Assembly (NCBI RefSeq): GCF_000196515.1
Contig: NC_014248.1
Location: forward strand, 3,352,001-3,416,000
Direction of reading: 5' to 3'
Origin: 'Nostoc azollae' 0708
GTDB lineage: Bacteria > Cyanobacteriota > Cyanobacteriia > Cyanobacteriales > Nostocaceae
Length of the DNA: 64,000 nucleotides
Of this stretch, positions 48,964 to 59,595 are shown piece after piece. The notes beneath the pieces are model-generated. The model did not search any database. It was not told the DNA's origin and was given only the letters and a program-made list of their open reading frames with translations. A program made the translations under genes and the position numbers. Position 1 is the stretch's first letter. Each line of letters starts with the position of its first letter.

Positions 48964-49344
48964 CTATTGGTTTATCTGTAAAAACTTAAGAGCAATATTA
49001 TTATCTTCCCAGTATTCTTTCTCTGAATTTAAAATATCCCTATTTGGTACTGGCTCGGTTCAGCTTGAGCAAAGATATCAGCATGATCATAAAATATGAC
49101 ATATCTTTGAGCCTGACACCATCTTAAATCGGTAATACATTCATCAAAAGCATCCCAGTTATTGCCGAAGTATTGAGGAAATTCCATTGCTTCAGCAGCT
49201 TGTTTTAAAAATGTTTCTTTGCTATTGATTTTCTTAACCATCCAGGTCAAAAACTTTTGTTCCTGGTTCTGCGGCTATTTGTTCGATTGCTTGGCGGATG
49301 TTTGATTTAATATCTGTTGATAAAACATTGAAAAAATTATTCAT
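48964..49344 (-). pseudogene. Barstar-family RNase inhibitor, frameshifted
   Basis: It starts MNNFFNVLSTDIKSNIRQAI with EQIAAEPGTKVFDLDG in one frame. A shift near 49240 leads to MVKKINSKETFLKQAAEAM, EFPQYFGNNWDAFDECITDL with the barstar hallmark YFGNNWDAFDE. A second shift near 49030 leads to ILNSEKEYWEDNNIALKFLQ. Barstar blocks the active site of its cognate barnase; the loop around Asn-Asn-Trp-Asp is kept. It follows the RNase remnant by 8 bp, as an operon. Confidence 0.85.
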
Positions 49345-49352
49345 AATATTCC

Positions 49353-49646
49353 TTACTTATTACAACTACTAGATGACTTCTTGAAAGCTAAGTGATTTAC
49401 TGTATAGTAAATTTCGCCATTTTGTCCAGTAATGAGGCGACGACTACCTCTCTCTGTTACCCCGGGAGTGGGTACTGTGTATTCTTTATAATATCCTCGA
49501 GGTTGTGGTGGCAATAATCCTTCAAGGTTTTTAAACACAATGCCATCTTTACTATGAGGCTAGAGACCGCCTATGCAAATAAGATTGATAGTAGTTTGAA
49601 CTTCTGGAGGTAATTGATTAATGTCAACTTGCTGTATTCCATTCAT
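49353..49646 (-). pseudogene. Barnase-type RNase (N1/T1 family), in-frame stop
   Basis: From MNGIQQVDINQLPPEVQTTI the frame stops at TAG 49560-49562 (ICIGGL*PHSKDGIVFKNLE) and continues GLLPPQPRGYYKEYTVPTPG, VTERGSRRLITGQNGEIYYT. This matches the microbial RNase N1/T1 (barnase) family: a catalytic Glu-type EYTV strand, RGSRR and a NGEIYYT strand with a final His nearby (NHLAF). The stop falls where Tyr is expected. The N-terminal secretion part is absent. It is partnered with barstar downstream. Confidence 0.8.
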
Positions 49647-49937
49647 TATAAATAAGTAGGTGGGCGGAAAAATTTATAACTATGTCATGGCGAATGCAGC
49701 AAAGGGGAATCAAGCAATCCCAAGGGTTTCAGGTAGTTTACATTTTGTTACATAGTTATGTTTATTTGTGTCTACCTACTTTCTCTAATTTTATCTACCC
49801 TTAGCTGAATCTATACAAGTACAGGAGCTTTTTTTTGGATATTGTTTTTGTCATGTTAATACAATTGATGGCTATTATAAATAAATATTTAGTTAAATTA
49901 GATTTAGTTAAATTAGATAGATACATTTTTCACGTCA
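49647..49937. other. Intergenic, nothing recognised
   Basis: About 290 bp with a GTTACATAGTTATG stretch and AT-rich sequence. No gene seen. Confidence 0.4.
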
Positions 49938-50064
49938 TCATATCCGCCAAATCTTGATAGTCCCGTCATAACTACCACTAGCAAGGGTTTGAGCATTTGG
50001 GCTGAATGCTATGGAATTAACCAAGTTAAAAGAATATCGTGGTAGAGTCTGTATTTCCCTTCGT
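49938..50064 (-). pseudogene. WD40-repeat C-terminal fragment
   Basis: The minus strand reads REIQTLPRYSFNLVNSIAFS, PNAQTLASGSYDGTIKIWRI and ends in TGA at 49938. This is one complete WD40 blade with the GSYDGTIKIW signature. It is the very end of a WD-repeat protein whose upstream part is missing; the VWA fragment abuts it. Confidence 0.7.
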
Positions 50065-50069
50065 GTATT

Positions 50070-50182
50070 TCACTCCTGTATAGGTTGCCCTGACATTCAA
50101 CCAGAAGTATCCAACAGAAGAATTACAGGACAACGATTTTCTTTTCAGGGTTTTCCACAAACTCAGGCAGTCTTACTGGCAT
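50070..50182 (-). pseudogene. VWA-domain protein N-terminal fragment
   Basis: ATG at 50182 opens MPVRLPEFVENPEK. After a one-base shift it reads RCPVILLLDTSG, a stop, MSGQPIQE, a stop. This is the start of a TerY-like von Willebrand A protein; the MIDAS motif DTSxSMSG is recognisable with one codon mutated to TGA. Only ~40 codons remain before the WD40 tail. Confidence 0.7.
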
Positions 50183-50417
50183 GATTAATGCTCCTGGTTA
50201 ATCAAAATTGGATCCTAAATATTTAATTTAGATACTACTCGTTCATGGATAATGCAAGTTAAGCGCCATAGAAGCGCTTAACTTGCAAGCAATAAATACA
50301 TTTATGTACAAGAAGTATTTACAGTAAACCACTACGAATGTAGAGAATTTATATGGTCAATCTTTGCCCTAATTCCCGTCATCAGCTAAACTCAAAAATG
50401 CTGCGTTAATCTTGATC

Positions 50418-51605
50418 ATGTCCGACTCCCAAGTAAGTGCTGCTGTTGCAAAACTCTACGACACCTATCCATACCCCCCAGAACCTATCCTTGATGAACC
50501 ACCACCAGGATATAATTGGCGTTGGAATTGGTTAGCCGCATACAACTTCTGCACAGGTAGAAAACCACAAAAACAAGATGTCCGCATCTTAGACGCTGGT
50601 TGTGGTTCAGGAGTCTCAACAGAATATTTAGTACATCTCAACCCCCACGCACAGATAGTCGGAATTGATTTAAGTGCTGGTACGCTAGAAGTAGCAAAGA
50701 AACGTTGTCAAAGTTCTGGTGCTGACCGTGTAGAATTTCATCACCTGAGTATATATGATGTTGAACAGATACCAGGTAAATTTGATTTAATTAACTGTGT
50801 TGGTGTATTGCATCACTTACCTGACCCCGTACGTGGTATCCAAGCATTAGCTAAAAAGTTAGCTACCGATGGATTAATGCACATTTTTGTGTATGGAGAA
50901 TTGGGACGCTGGGAAATTCAACTCATTCAAAAAGCGATTGCACTCCTCCAAGGTAATATAAAAGGCGACTATCACGATGGTGTCCAAGTCGGTAGAAAAA
51001 TATTCGCTTCCCTACCAGAAAGCAACCGCATTGTCAAAAGAGAAAAAGAACGTTGGGCATTAGAAAACCAGCAGGATGAATGTTTTGCTGATATGTACGT
51101 GCATCCCCAGGAAACTGATTACAATATTGATACATTATTTCAATTAATTGATGCTTCCGGGTTAGAGTTTATTAGTTTCTCCAATCCTGGATTTTGGCAA
51201 TTAGAAACACTCTTAGCTAAAGCACCGGAATTAATAGAACGAGCTGGAGAATTGAGCGAAAGAGAACGTTATCGACTGATAGAATTACTAAATCCAGAAG
51301 TAAGCCATTACGAATTTTTTCTCGGTCGTCCCCCCATTACCAAAACCAACTGGTCAAACGATAACAGCTTATTAGCAGCAGTACCCGAACTTAACCCCTG
51401 CATAGATGGATTTCCCAGTCAATGTTTATTTAACTATGATTACCAAATAGTTAACCTATCACCAGCCGAATTTGACTTTATGCAAAAATGTAATGGTTCT
51501 GCCACATTGGCCAACATTTTAGCCCAAGTTGAGCTAGACTTAAACGGAGTAAGAAACCTCCTCAAACAACAACTACTCTTATTAACACCCAGCGAGAGGG
51601 TGTAG
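50418..51605 (+). CDS. SAM-dependent methyltransferase
   Basis: This 395-residue class I methyltransferase starts at ATG 50418 (MSDSQVSAAVAKLYDTYPYP). The SAM-binding glycine motif is VRILDAGCGSGVSTEYL and the acidic loop is IVGIDLSAGTLEVAKKRC. Motif IV-like FDLINCVGVLHHLPDP follows. The C-terminal 200 residues (EKERWALENQQDECFADMYV ...) form an extra domain of unknown use. The substrate cannot be told. Intact, plus strand, 125 bp ahead of the ATP synthase operon, but probably a separate unit. Confidence 0.88.
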   Translation: MSDSQVSAAVAKLYDTYPYPPEPILDEPPPGYNWRWNWLAAYNFCTGRKPQKQDVRILDAGCGSGVSTEYLVHLNPHAQIVGIDLSAGTLEVAKKRCQSSGADRVEFHHLSIYDVEQIPGKFDLINCVGVLHHLPDPVRGIQALAKKLATDGLMHIFVYGELGRWEIQLIQKAIALLQGNIKGDYHDGVQVGRKIFASLPESNRIVKREKERWALENQQDECFADMYVHPQETDYNIDTLFQLIDASGLEFISFSNPGFWQLETLLAKAPELIERAGELSERERYRLIELLNPEVSHYEFFLGRPPITKTNWSNDNSLLAAVPELNPCIDGFPSQCLFNYDYQIVNLSPAEFDFMQKCNGSATLANILAQVELDLNGVRNLLKQQLLLLTPSERV

Positions 51606-51730
51606 GGGAAGCAGAGGAAGCAGAGGAGAAATTTCTTTACCAATGCCCAATCACCAATGACTAAAAATAAGTTAATTGTTTTTTCCTAAAGTATTGTTAC
51701 CGGATCGTGATATGATTCAGCTGACTGAAT

Positions 51731-52213
51731 GTGCAGTCACCATATTTAGCTGTACTAGTTTCAAGTCCTGTGAGCTTGTCAGACGAATCAATTGCGCCCA
51801 ATCAGACAACACAACAAGATGTTTCATCTGGTTTTGAAGATACAGAACCAGATGACATATCTATGCAAGAGTTCTATCAACTCTATCAGAAGTTGTTAGT
51901 AATCACACTTGTGTTGACGGGGATTCTTTTTATCTCTGTGTGGATTTTTCATTCCTTAAACATTGCCCTCAATTATTTTATTGGGGCTTGTACAGGTGTG
52001 GTTTACTTAAAAATGCTGGCTAAAGATGTTGAGAGGCTTGGTGGCGAAAAACAAAGTCTGAGCAAAAATCGTTTTGCCCTGATAATTATACCGATTATAT
52101 TGGCGAGTCAATGGCATCAGCTACATATTTTGCCTATATTCTTGGGATTTCTCACCTACAAAGTTACCCTCCTCATCTATATGGTGCAAACTGTATTCAT
52201 TCCTGAAACTTAA
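51731..52213 (+). CDS. atpI: ATP synthase protein I (Atp1)
   Basis: The first gene of the ATP synthase operon, it encodes a small membrane protein that helps assemble the c-ring. Its 160 residues have an acidic N-terminus ([20 protein letters not shown]) and about four hydrophobic segments ([62 protein letters not shown]). The start GTG 51731 is uncertain; GTG 51770 is possible. It precedes subunit a by 60 bp. Note that atp1 and atpI are both used as names in cyanobacteria. Confidence 0.85.
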   Translation: MQSPYLAVLVSSPVSLSDESIAPNQTTQQDVSSGFEDTEPDDISMQEFYQLYQKLLVITLVLTGILFISVWIFHSLNIALNYFIGACTGVVYLKMLAKDVERLGGEKQSLSKNRFALIIIPIILASQWHQLHILPIFLGFLTYKVTLLIYMVQTVFIPET

Positions 52214-52273
52214 AACTCAGGCTCACTCCAGACAATCCTCCAATCCTCGATTTCTGGGGAAAAATCTTGAAGA

Positions 52274-53035
52274 ATGCCCATGCTTAGTGTCTTAAACGCC
52301 TTTAATGCTTTTCCCCTCGCCGAATTGGAAGTAGGTCAACACTTCTTGTGGCAACTGGGCAGTCTCAAAATACATGGGCAAGTTTTTCTCACCTCATGGT
52401 TTGTGATTGGTATCCTAGTAATAGCCTCACTAGCAGCCACTAGAAACGTCCAGAAAATTCCCGGCGGTATCCAAAATTTCATGGAATATGCCCTAGAATT
52501 TATTCGGGATCTAGCGAAAAACCAACTCGGAGAGAAAGAGTATCGTCCCTGGGTACCATTTATTGGTACGCTATTCTTGTTTATCTTCGTATCAAATTGG
52601 TCAGGTGCGCTCATACCATGGAAGTTGATCAAACTGCCAGCAGGTGAACTAGCAGCCCCCACCAACGACATCAATACAACAGTGGCATTGGCATTGCTAA
52701 CCTCTTTAGCGTATTTTTACGCGGGATTTAGCAAAAAAGGTTTAGGCTACTTTAAGAAATATATAGAGCCAACGCCCATACTATTGCCAATCGCAATTCT
52801 CGAAGACTTCACCAAGCCCCTCTCCCTAAGCTTCCGTCTATTTGGAAATATATTAGCGGATGAATTGGTAGTAGCGGTCCTGGTTCTGCTCGTGCCTCTC
52901 TTTGTACCTTTACCTGTTATGGCTTTGGGTTTATTTACTAGCGCCATTCAAGCCCTGGTATTTGCTACCCTAGCAGGGGCTTATATTCATGAGGCACTAG
53001 AGGGACACGGCGAAGAAGGACATGAGGAGCATTAA
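52274..53035 (+). CDS. atpB: ATP synthase subunit a
   Basis: Subunit a forms the proton half-channels beside the c-ring. The 253-residue protein has five or six spans. The essential arginine lies in [20 protein letters not shown], and the proton-path residues in [40 protein letters not shown] are conserved. The start ATG 52274 ([20 protein letters not shown]) or 52280. In cyanobacteria this gene is also called atpI. Intact; followed by atpE. Confidence 0.96.
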   Translation: MPMLSVLNAFNAFPLAELEVGQHFLWQLGSLKIHGQVFLTSWFVIGILVIASLAATRNVQKIPGGIQNFMEYALEFIRDLAKNQLGEKEYRPWVPFIGTLFLFIFVSNWSGALIPWKLIKLPAGELAAPTNDINTTVALALLTSLAYFYAGFSKKGLGYFKKYIEPTPILLPIAILEDFTKPLSLSFRLFGNILADELVVAVLVLLVPLFVPLPVMALGLFTSAIQALVFATLAGAYIHEALEGHGEEGHEEH

Positions 53036-53133
53036 CGCCCTCAGTTGATCGCACAGTTCAGACGAGCAAACTTGCTCCAAACATCGCCTCAGCGATTTGA
53101 GAACCTAGTGCAGTGTGAAAAACACACATCTAG

Positions 53134-53427
<294 letters not shown>

Positions 53428-53688
53428 GACCTAAAAAGTTTTGTTAGTGTAGAGACGTGAGATATGTTTAGCTAGAATTTGCTAGACATAATCACGCCTC
53501 TACAACTGGCAATTTTTCGATAATTTACAGCTAGCCGCTAGAAAAATCACTGCTACCTGTGGACTGGATAGTGTTGATACTGCCAGAATTAAGCAGGAAA
53601 AAATGTGAGCAATTGTGAGCATTTTTTGGAGTGGCTGGATGATGTTACTAGCCTTTGAAAATTACTATCCCAGCCCCAGAGGAGAGAA

Positions 53689-54120
53689 ATGTTTGATTTC
53701 GATGCTACCTTGCCATTAATGGCATTGCAGTTCCTGTTGCTGGCAGCTTTGTTGAATGTAATTTTCTACAAGCCTATGACCAAGGTATTGGATGATCGTG
53801 ATAATTATGTCCGTACCAATAACCTTGATGCTCGTGAACACTTGGCGAAAGCTGAACGCTTAACCCAAGAGTATGAGCAAAAACTAGCATCAGCCCTTAG
53901 ACAGTCGCAACTGACAATGGAAACTGCTCAGGCTGAAGCTAAGAAAATTAAGGCACAGAAAATAGCCCAAGCTCAACAAGAAGCACAAGCTCAACGAGAA
54001 CAAGCTGCTAAAGAAATAGAGCAGCAAAAGCAAGCAGCTATGGCTACCTTAGAGCAGCAAGTTGATGCCCTCAGCAGCCAGATTCTAGAAAAACTATTAG
54101 GGCCAGCATTGGTGAAATAG
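53689..54120 (+). CDS. atpG: ATP synthase subunit b' (peripheral stalk)
   Basis: The b' subunit pairs with b in the peripheral stalk of photosynthetic bacteria. The 143 residues begin with a membrane anchor ([20 protein letters not shown]) and continue as a long coiled coil rich in A, E, K and Q ([40 protein letters not shown]). Its presence beside b is a mark of photosynthetic F-type ATP synthases. A 261-bp leader precedes it. Intact. Called atpG in cyanobacteria; do not confuse with gamma. Confidence 0.93.
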   Translation: MFDFDATLPLMALQFLLLAALLNVIFYKPMTKVLDDRDNYVRTNNLDAREHLAKAERLTQEYEQKLASALRQSQLTMETAQAEAKKIKAQKIAQAQQEAQAQREQAAKEIEQQKQAAMATLEQQVDALSSQILEKLLGPALVK

Positions 54121-54268
54121 GTAATACTATCTCGCCAAATTGGTACTATCAAAGCATAAACACATAAGGGCATTAGTCCCAGCGTGCTGAAATTAAGTGT
54201 CCGAAAAAGGCACTTTTTTCCCGAGCGGGAAAAATCAACGAATTATCAAGCGAGCAGCGCACTTGTAG

Positions 54269-54811
54269 ATGGGTAACATGGGCAACTTTTTATTACTTGC
54301 CACAGAACATTCTGAAATGGCAGAAGGTGGTTTCGGTCTAAACCTAGACATCCTAGAAACCAATCTCATTAACTTAGTGCTTCTGATTGGCATACTATTC
54401 TACTTTGGACGTAAAGTTTTAACTAACATCTTGAATGAGCGACGCTCAAATATTGAAAGCGTTATTCAAGATGCAGAATGCCGCTTGAAGCAAGCACAAA
54501 CTGCTTTGGCACAAGTACAGGAGCAGTTGAATCAGGCTCAGGCAGAAGCACAAAGAATCACCCAAGTAGCTGAAGAAAAGGCTCAAGCTGCTAGAGAGGC
54601 AATTCTAGCACGGGCGACTCTGGATGTAGAACGTTTGAAAGAAACTGCGGCGGCTGATTTAAATGCGGAAACAGAGCGAGCGATCTCTCAACTCCGTCAA
54701 CAAGTGGTAGCTATGGCACTCAAAAAGGCAGAGGCACAACTGCAAACAGGCATTGCCGACGATGCTCAACAAATTTTAATTGAACGTAGCATCGCACAAA
54801 TGGGAGCTTGA
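54269..54811 (+). CDS. atpF: ATP synthase subunit b (peripheral stalk)
   Basis: The 180-residue b subunit has an N-terminal anchor, [20 protein letters not shown], and the [20 protein letters not shown] coiled coil after it. The start is ATG 54269 ([20 protein letters not shown]); ATG 54278 is an alternative. Its stop (TGA 54809-54811) lies 2 bp before the delta start, so translation is likely coupled. Intact. Confidence 0.95.
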   Translation: MGNMGNFLLLATEHSEMAEGGFGLNLDILETNLINLVLLIGILFYFGRKVLTNILNERRSNIESVIQDAECRLKQAQTALAQVQEQLNQAQAEAQRITQVAEEKAQAAREAILARATLDVERLKETAAADLNAETERAISQLRQQVVAMALKKAEAQLQTGIADDAQQILIERSIAQMGA

Positions 54812-54813
54812 CC

Positions 54814-55368
54814 ATGAAAAGTAATGCAGCCAGAGCCGAAGTAGCCCAGCCTTACGCACAGGCTTTATTATCCATCGCCCAATTACACAATCTGACAGAA
54901 GAGTTTGGGACAGATGCTAGAACATTGATTAACTTGCTCTCAGGCTCTCAAGAACTCCAAAACTTTTTGGATAATCCTTTTATCGAGTCTGACAACAAGA
55001 AAAATCTGCTCAAACAAATCCTAGGGGAAGGAACCAGTCCTTATCTACGTAATTTCTTACTGTTTTTGGTCGATAGAGGACGCATAGCCTTCTTAGAAGC
55101 AATTCTAGATCAGTATTTAGCTTTGTTACGGCAAGTAAATCAAACCGTCTTAGCTGAAGTTACATCTGCTGTTGCGTTGACAGAAGCACAACTGGAAGCA
55201 GTGAAAACAAAGGTTGTTGCTATAACCAAAGTACGGGAAGTAGAAATCTCTACCAAGATAGACTCCGATTTAATTGGTGGTGTCATCATCAAAGTTGGTT
55301 CTCAAGTGATAGACGCTAGTTTGCGCGGTCAACTCCGTCGTCTTTCCTTACGCTTAAGCAGTAACTAG
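54814..55368 (+). CDS. atpH: ATP synthase subunit delta
   Basis: This is the stalk-cap subunit linking the alpha3beta3 head with the peripheral stalk. From ATG 54814 (MKSNAARAEVAQPYAQALLS) it has 184 residues. The central helical domain and the C-terminal signature IGGVIIKVGSQVIDASLRGQ are present. Also called atpD in cyanobacteria. Followed by a repeat-rich 118-bp spacer before atpA. Intact. Confidence 0.95.
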   Translation: MKSNAARAEVAQPYAQALLSIAQLHNLTEEFGTDARTLINLLSGSQELQNFLDNPFIESDNKKNLLKQILGEGTSPYLRNFLLFLVDRGRIAFLEAILDQYLALLRQVNQTVLAEVTSAVALTEAQLEAVKTKVVAITKVREVEISTKIDSDLIGGVIIKVGSQVIDASLRGQLRRLSLRLSSN

Positions 55369-55371
55369 GAA

Positions 55372-55445
55372 TTGGGGACTGGGGACTGGGGGCTGGGTAA
55401 GATTTTTACGAATTACCAATCACCAATCACCAATTACCAATCATC
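55372..55445. repeat. Tandem short repeats between delta and alpha genes
   Basis: The tract reads GGGGACT repeats (ATTGGGGACTGGGGACTG) and then CACCAAT-type repeats (ACCAATCACCAATCACCAAT). Such heptamer tracts occur inside operons of heterocystous cyanobacteria and may form RNA structure. The two halves are not complementary to each other. Confidence 0.75.
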
Positions 55446-55486
55446 ATTAACTTCTTCCATCTCGACAGAAAATTACAGATAGTCAC

Positions 55487-57007
55487 ATGAGTATTTCCAT
55501 TAGACCTGACGAAATCAGCAACATTATCCAACAGCAAATCGAGCAATACAACCAAGAGGTTAAAGTTGCTAACGTTGGTACTGTGCTACAAGTAGGTGAC
55601 GGTATTGCCCGGATATATGGTCTAGAAAAGGCTATGGCTGGGGAACTCCTAGAATTTGAAGATGGTACTATTGGTATCGCCCAAAACTTAGAAGAAGATA
55701 ACGTGGGCGCGGTACTGATGGGTGAAGGTAGAAACATTCAAGAAGGTAGCTCCGTAACTGCTACTGGTAGAATTGCTCAAGTAGGGGTAGGCGAAGTCCT
55801 CATTGGTCGTGTCCTTGATGCTTTGGGTCGCGCCATTGATGGTAAAGGTGATCCTAAGACTACCGAAACTCGGTTAATTGAATCCCCAGCACCTGGTATT
55901 ATTGCCCGTCGGTCTGTACACGAACCTATGCAAACAGGTATCACCGCAATTGACTCCATGATTCCCATCGGCCGTGGTCAACGGGAATTAATCATTGGAG
56001 ACCGTCAAACTGGTAAAACTGCGATTGCAATTGACACCATCATCAACCAAAAAGGTGAAGATGTAGTTTGCGTTTACGTGGCGATCGGTCAAAAAGCTTC
56101 CACAGTTGCTAACGTAGTCCAAACCTTACAAGAAAAAGGCGCAATGGACTACACCGTAGTTGTAGCAGCTAACGCCAGTGACCCAGCAACCTTACAATTC
56201 CTCGCACCCTACACAGGCGCTACCATTGCTGAATACTTCATGTATAAAGGCAAAGCAACCTTAGTAATTTACGATGACCTTTCCAAGCAAGCACAGGCAT
56301 ATCGCCAAATGTCCTTGCTACTACGTCGTCCACCCGGACGGGAAGCGTATCCTGGAGACGTATTCTACATTCACTCCCGCTTGTTGGAACGTGCTGCTAA
56401 ACTCAGCGACGAACTAGGTAAAGGTAGTATGACTGCCCTACCTATCATCGAAACCCAAGCTGGTGACGTATCTGCATACATTCCTACCAACGTAATTTCC
56501 ATCACAGACGGTCAGATTTTCTTGTCTTCCGACTTGTTTAACTCTGGTATCCGTCCCGCTGTAAACCCTGGTATCTCCGTATCCCGTGTAGGTTCTGCGG
56601 CACAAACCAAGGCAATGAAAAAAGTTGCTGGTAAGATTAAGTTAGAATTGGCACAGTTTGATGACCTTCAAGCTTTCGCACAATTTGCTTCTGACTTAGA
56701 TAAAGCCACCCAAGACCAGTTAGCACGTGGTGTCCGCTTACGGGAACTCTTGAAGCAGCCCCAAAACGACCCCCTCTCCGTAGCTGAACAAGTAGCAGTT
56801 CTTTACGCTGGTATTAACGGTTATTTGGATGACATTGCTGTAAATAAAGTAACCAGCTTTGCTCAAGGCCTACGCGATTACTTGAAGACAGGAAATACAG
56901 CTTATTACCAAGCAGTACAAGATAGGAAAGTCCTTGGTGATCCAGAAGAAGCAGCATTGAAAGCCGCTATCTCTGAGTTCAAAAAGACCTTCCAAGCAGC
57001 AGCGTAA
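55487..57007 (+). CDS. atpA: ATP synthase subunit alpha
   Basis: This is the regulatory nucleotide-binding subunit of F1. The 506 residues carry P-loop GDRQTGKT (171-178), DDLSKQA, the arginine-finger region [20 protein letters not shown] and the signature [14 protein letters not shown]. Start and length are standard ([20 protein letters not shown]). Beta and epsilon subunits are not in the window; in cyanobacteria they are a separate operon. Intact. Confidence 0.98.
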   Translation: MSISIRPDEISNIIQQQIEQYNQEVKVANVGTVLQVGDGIARIYGLEKAMAGELLEFEDGTIGIAQNLEEDNVGAVLMGEGRNIQEGSSVTATGRIAQVGVGEVLIGRVLDALGRAIDGKGDPKTTETRLIESPAPGIIARRSVHEPMQTGITAIDSMIPIGRGQRELIIGDRQTGKTAIAIDTIINQKGEDVVCVYVAIGQKASTVANVVQTLQEKGAMDYTVVVAANASDPATLQFLAPYTGATIAEYFMYKGKATLVIYDDLSKQAQAYRQMSLLLRRPPGREAYPGDVFYIHSRLLERAAKLSDELGKGSMTALPIIETQAGDVSAYIPTNVISITDGQIFLSSDLFNSGIRPAVNPGISVSRVGSAAQTKAMKKVAGKIKLELAQFDDLQAFAQFASDLDKATQDQLARGVRLRELLKQPQNDPLSVAEQVAVLYAGINGYLDDIAVNKVTSFAQGLRDYLKTGNTAYYQAVQDRKVLGDPEEAALKAAISEFKKTFQAAA

Positions 57008-57010
57008 TTG

Positions 57011-57080
57011 GTCAGTTGTCAGTGGTCAGTAGCAACAGACAACAGACAACTGACAACTGACAACTGACAACTGACAACTA
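57011..57080 (+). repeat. Heptamer repeat and potential stem-loop between atpA and atpC
   Basis: Tandem CAACTGA copies run from about 57032 to 57079. The segment TCAGTTGTCAGT (57012-57023) is the exact complement of ACTGACAACTGA (57049-57060), so the spacer can fold into a stem within the mRNA, and the tandem copies allow alternative pairing. It may separate or protect the atpA and atpC parts of the message. No T-run, so it is not a standard terminator. Confidence 0.75.
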
Positions 57081-57089
57081 ATAAAAATT

Positions 57090-58037
57090 ATGGCTAATCT
57101 CAAAGCAATACGTGATCGCATTCAGTCGGTCAAAAACACCAAAAAAATCACAGAAGCCATGCGGTTGGTGGCAGCAGCGCGGGTACGTCGCGCCCAAGAA
57201 CAGGTAATTGCCACCCGTCCCTTTGCTGACCGCTTAGCACAAGTATTGTATGGCTTGCAAACCCGGTTGCGGTTCGAAGATGTCAACTTACCACTACTAA
57301 GAAAACGGGCAGTTAAATCAGTTGCTTTATTAGTAATTTCCGGTGACCGTGGTCTGTGTGGTGGTTACAATGGTAACGTGATCCGTCGCGCAGAAAACCG
57401 CGTCAAAGAACTGCAAGCAGAAGGTATAGATACCAGTCTTGTAGTTGTTGGGCGCAAAGCTGCCCAATACTGCCAACGTCGCAACTATAAAATTGATGCG
57501 ACCTACAGCGGGTTAGAACAAATCCCCACCGCAGCTGAAGCAACTAATATTGCTGATGAATTACTTTCTCTGTTCCTTTCAGAAAAAGTAGACAGAATCG
57601 AATTAGTTTATACCAAATTTGTTTCTTTAGTTAGTTCTCGTCCTGTAGTCCAAACCTTGTTACCTCTAAATACCCAAGGTTTAGAAGCAGCAGATGATGA
57701 AGTCTTCCGCTTAACTACCCGTGGTGGTCAGTTCCAAGTCGAACGCGAAAAAGTCGTTAGTCAAGTAAAGGCTTTACCCCGTGACATGATTTTCGAGCAA
57801 GACCCAGTACAAATTCTCGATTCTTTATTACCCTTATATCTGAGCAATCAGCTATTACGGGCATTACAAGAATCCGCAGCTAGTGAACTAGCTGCACGGA
57901 TGACAGCAATGAGTAACGCCAGCGAGAACGCCGGGGAATTGATTAGTACCCTGACACTCTCTTACAACAAAGCCCGTCAAGCAGCAATTACCCAGGAACT
58001 CTTAGAGGTTGTAGGTGGTGCAGAAGCCTTGACTTAA
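57090..58037 (+). CDS. atpC: ATP synthase subunit gamma
   Basis: This is the central rotor subunit. It has 315 residues, longer than in non-photosynthetic bacteria because of the cyanobacterial insert around residues 195-230 ([18 protein letters not shown] area). The N-terminus [40 protein letters not shown] and the C-terminal [40 protein letters not shown] are conserved. The plant-type regulatory dithiol is absent. Last gene of the operon. Intact. Confidence 0.97.
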   Translation: MANLKAIRDRIQSVKNTKKITEAMRLVAAARVRRAQEQVIATRPFADRLAQVLYGLQTRLRFEDVNLPLLRKRAVKSVALLVISGDRGLCGGYNGNVIRRAENRVKELQAEGIDTSLVVVGRKAAQYCQRRNYKIDATYSGLEQIPTAAEATNIADELLSLFLSEKVDRIELVYTKFVSLVSSRPVVQTLLPLNTQGLEAADDEVFRLTTRGGQFQVEREKVVSQVKALPRDMIFEQDPVQILDSLLPLYLSNQLLRALQESAASELAARMTAMSNASENAGELISTLTLSYNKARQAAITQELLEVVGGAEALT

Positions 58038-58814
58038 ACTGGTAATCGGTGATTGGTGATTGGTAAAGTCAACCATAACCAATCATCAGTTATTAAGTAA
58101 GTCGGGGCAATAAAACTGATGTATATGATGATGTATATTCAGTTTTCTAAAAACTCTGAAATAACCCATTTATAAGGTCTTTATTAAATTTCTATGTATC
58201 CTCTATTTTTATCAATAAATTTAATGATTATGCAATAGTTCATGAATGTAAATATTTGCACTAGACATTAACCGAATTTAATAAGAGAACTCCATAAAAA
58301 GCAATACCCAATGTCATTCTGTTAGCGTGGCGTGGCGTGGCGTAGCTTGGTGTAAGCCATACGGAACGAAGTGTAGTCAAGAATATACTAAAGCATCTTT
58401 CGGGTTTTCTGGACTATTTAGGGAGTTGGTAGAATAGGATTGTGATTGATTGTTTATATGGGAATTTACTAGGGATTAAACTTGGTTATTTTTCTTGTTG
58501 TCTTTATAATCCAAAGCAGTAAATATTAAGTCTAATTCTAATTGATCATGATTGGGACTATTAGTTTTCTTTTTTTTAGACATATTAAATCAGTAACCTT
58601 ATGAAAACAACAAAGCTATGATCTTAATATTTCAGTTACAGTCATCCTGAAAAATCACCTCCTTTCTATTCATTATAGAATACCGAGTATTACTCTAAAT
58701 TTAGATTTTTTTCTATAGTAATTACCTATCTTAGATCCTCAAAACCATCAATTTCATTAAAGTCGAGATAACACAGGGCTAATCATGGTGTGTTCTGATT
58801 GTTTAAATTTTTAA
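58038..58814. other. Long spacer with a possible 35-residue ORF on the minus strand
   Basis: A 777-bp spacer. At 58476-58583 (minus) an ATG opens MSKKKKTNSPNHDQLELDLI, then FTALDYKDNKKNNQV and a TAA, with AAGG 12 bp upstream of the ATG. It is charged and soluble, and I do not recognise it. A tandem GGCGTGGCGTAGC-type tract lies at 58327-58350, and TGATTGGTGATTGGT-type repeats follow atpC at 58045-58065. The rest is AT-rich with nothing else visible. Confidence 0.35.
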
Positions 58815-59469
58815 CTGGAAGTCTCTTGAATTTTGCTCCTCACCCAGTTTCTAAATTCTTTGACTAAGTCAAAATATTTTTACTAACAGCATTTTTCAAG
58901 AAGTTGGAAATTTCTGGTAAGGGCAAATTAGGAAAAGCTAAACTTTCGTCCACTACTATTCTATAGTTACCATCTTCTAAAAATTAATAGTAAATACTAT
59001 ACCATCATATCGCTAAATTATATCGCCAAATTTCTGGCACACCCATTTCTGCATAAACTGCGCAACTATCCTTAGAATTGCTAGTAATATCAATTTCCAC
59101 AACTAAATCAGGTGGTGGATATTCTTGTAAATTAATTCTAGTTTTACCTTGAATGGACTTGACATTTTTGATGTTGAAAAATTCATCAGGTTCTCCGCTA
59201 GATAGTTCTGGATATTTAAAAGTGGTACAACCTAGAGGATCAATATCCAATTCTAGTTCCTCGGCTAAAGTTTCGACAAATAGACCAACAATTTTTTTAT
59301 AACGTTCGTGTTCTGGTGAAAGAACCATAATTTCCAGATTACTCTGGTAATAGGTTAAGCGGAGACGACGATTGGTACTGAGTTCATTTAGCAAACTCTC
59401 ATGGGTATGCCAACTGATACCTGATAAATGGACGATTTCTTCTGGTTGAATCAGAGTTAGGCTAGTCAT
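58815..59469 (-). pseudogene. Uma2-family gene, broken at the 3' end
   Basis: ATG 59469 opens MTSLTLIQPEEIVHLSGISW. It continues with TNRRLRLTYYQSNLEIMVLS and PEHERYKKIVGLFVETLAEE, then the nuclease core PPDLVVEIDITSNSKDSCAV, AEMGVPEIWRYN. A shift near 59005 is followed by LEDGNYRIVVDESLAFPNLP, LPEISNFLKNAVSKNILT and a decayed tail. The first 154 residues are open and hold the core, so a shortened product could exist. Confidence 0.7.
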
Positions 59470-59595
59470 GGCGTATCCCTATACCTGTAAAATGTCTATC
59501 CCTACCCTTAATTTAGTCAAAAAAAATAAAATAGCTATACCTTTTATTTGTCAACTTGCAAAATCCCGTACTATAATAAAAAATATGAAAGACAT

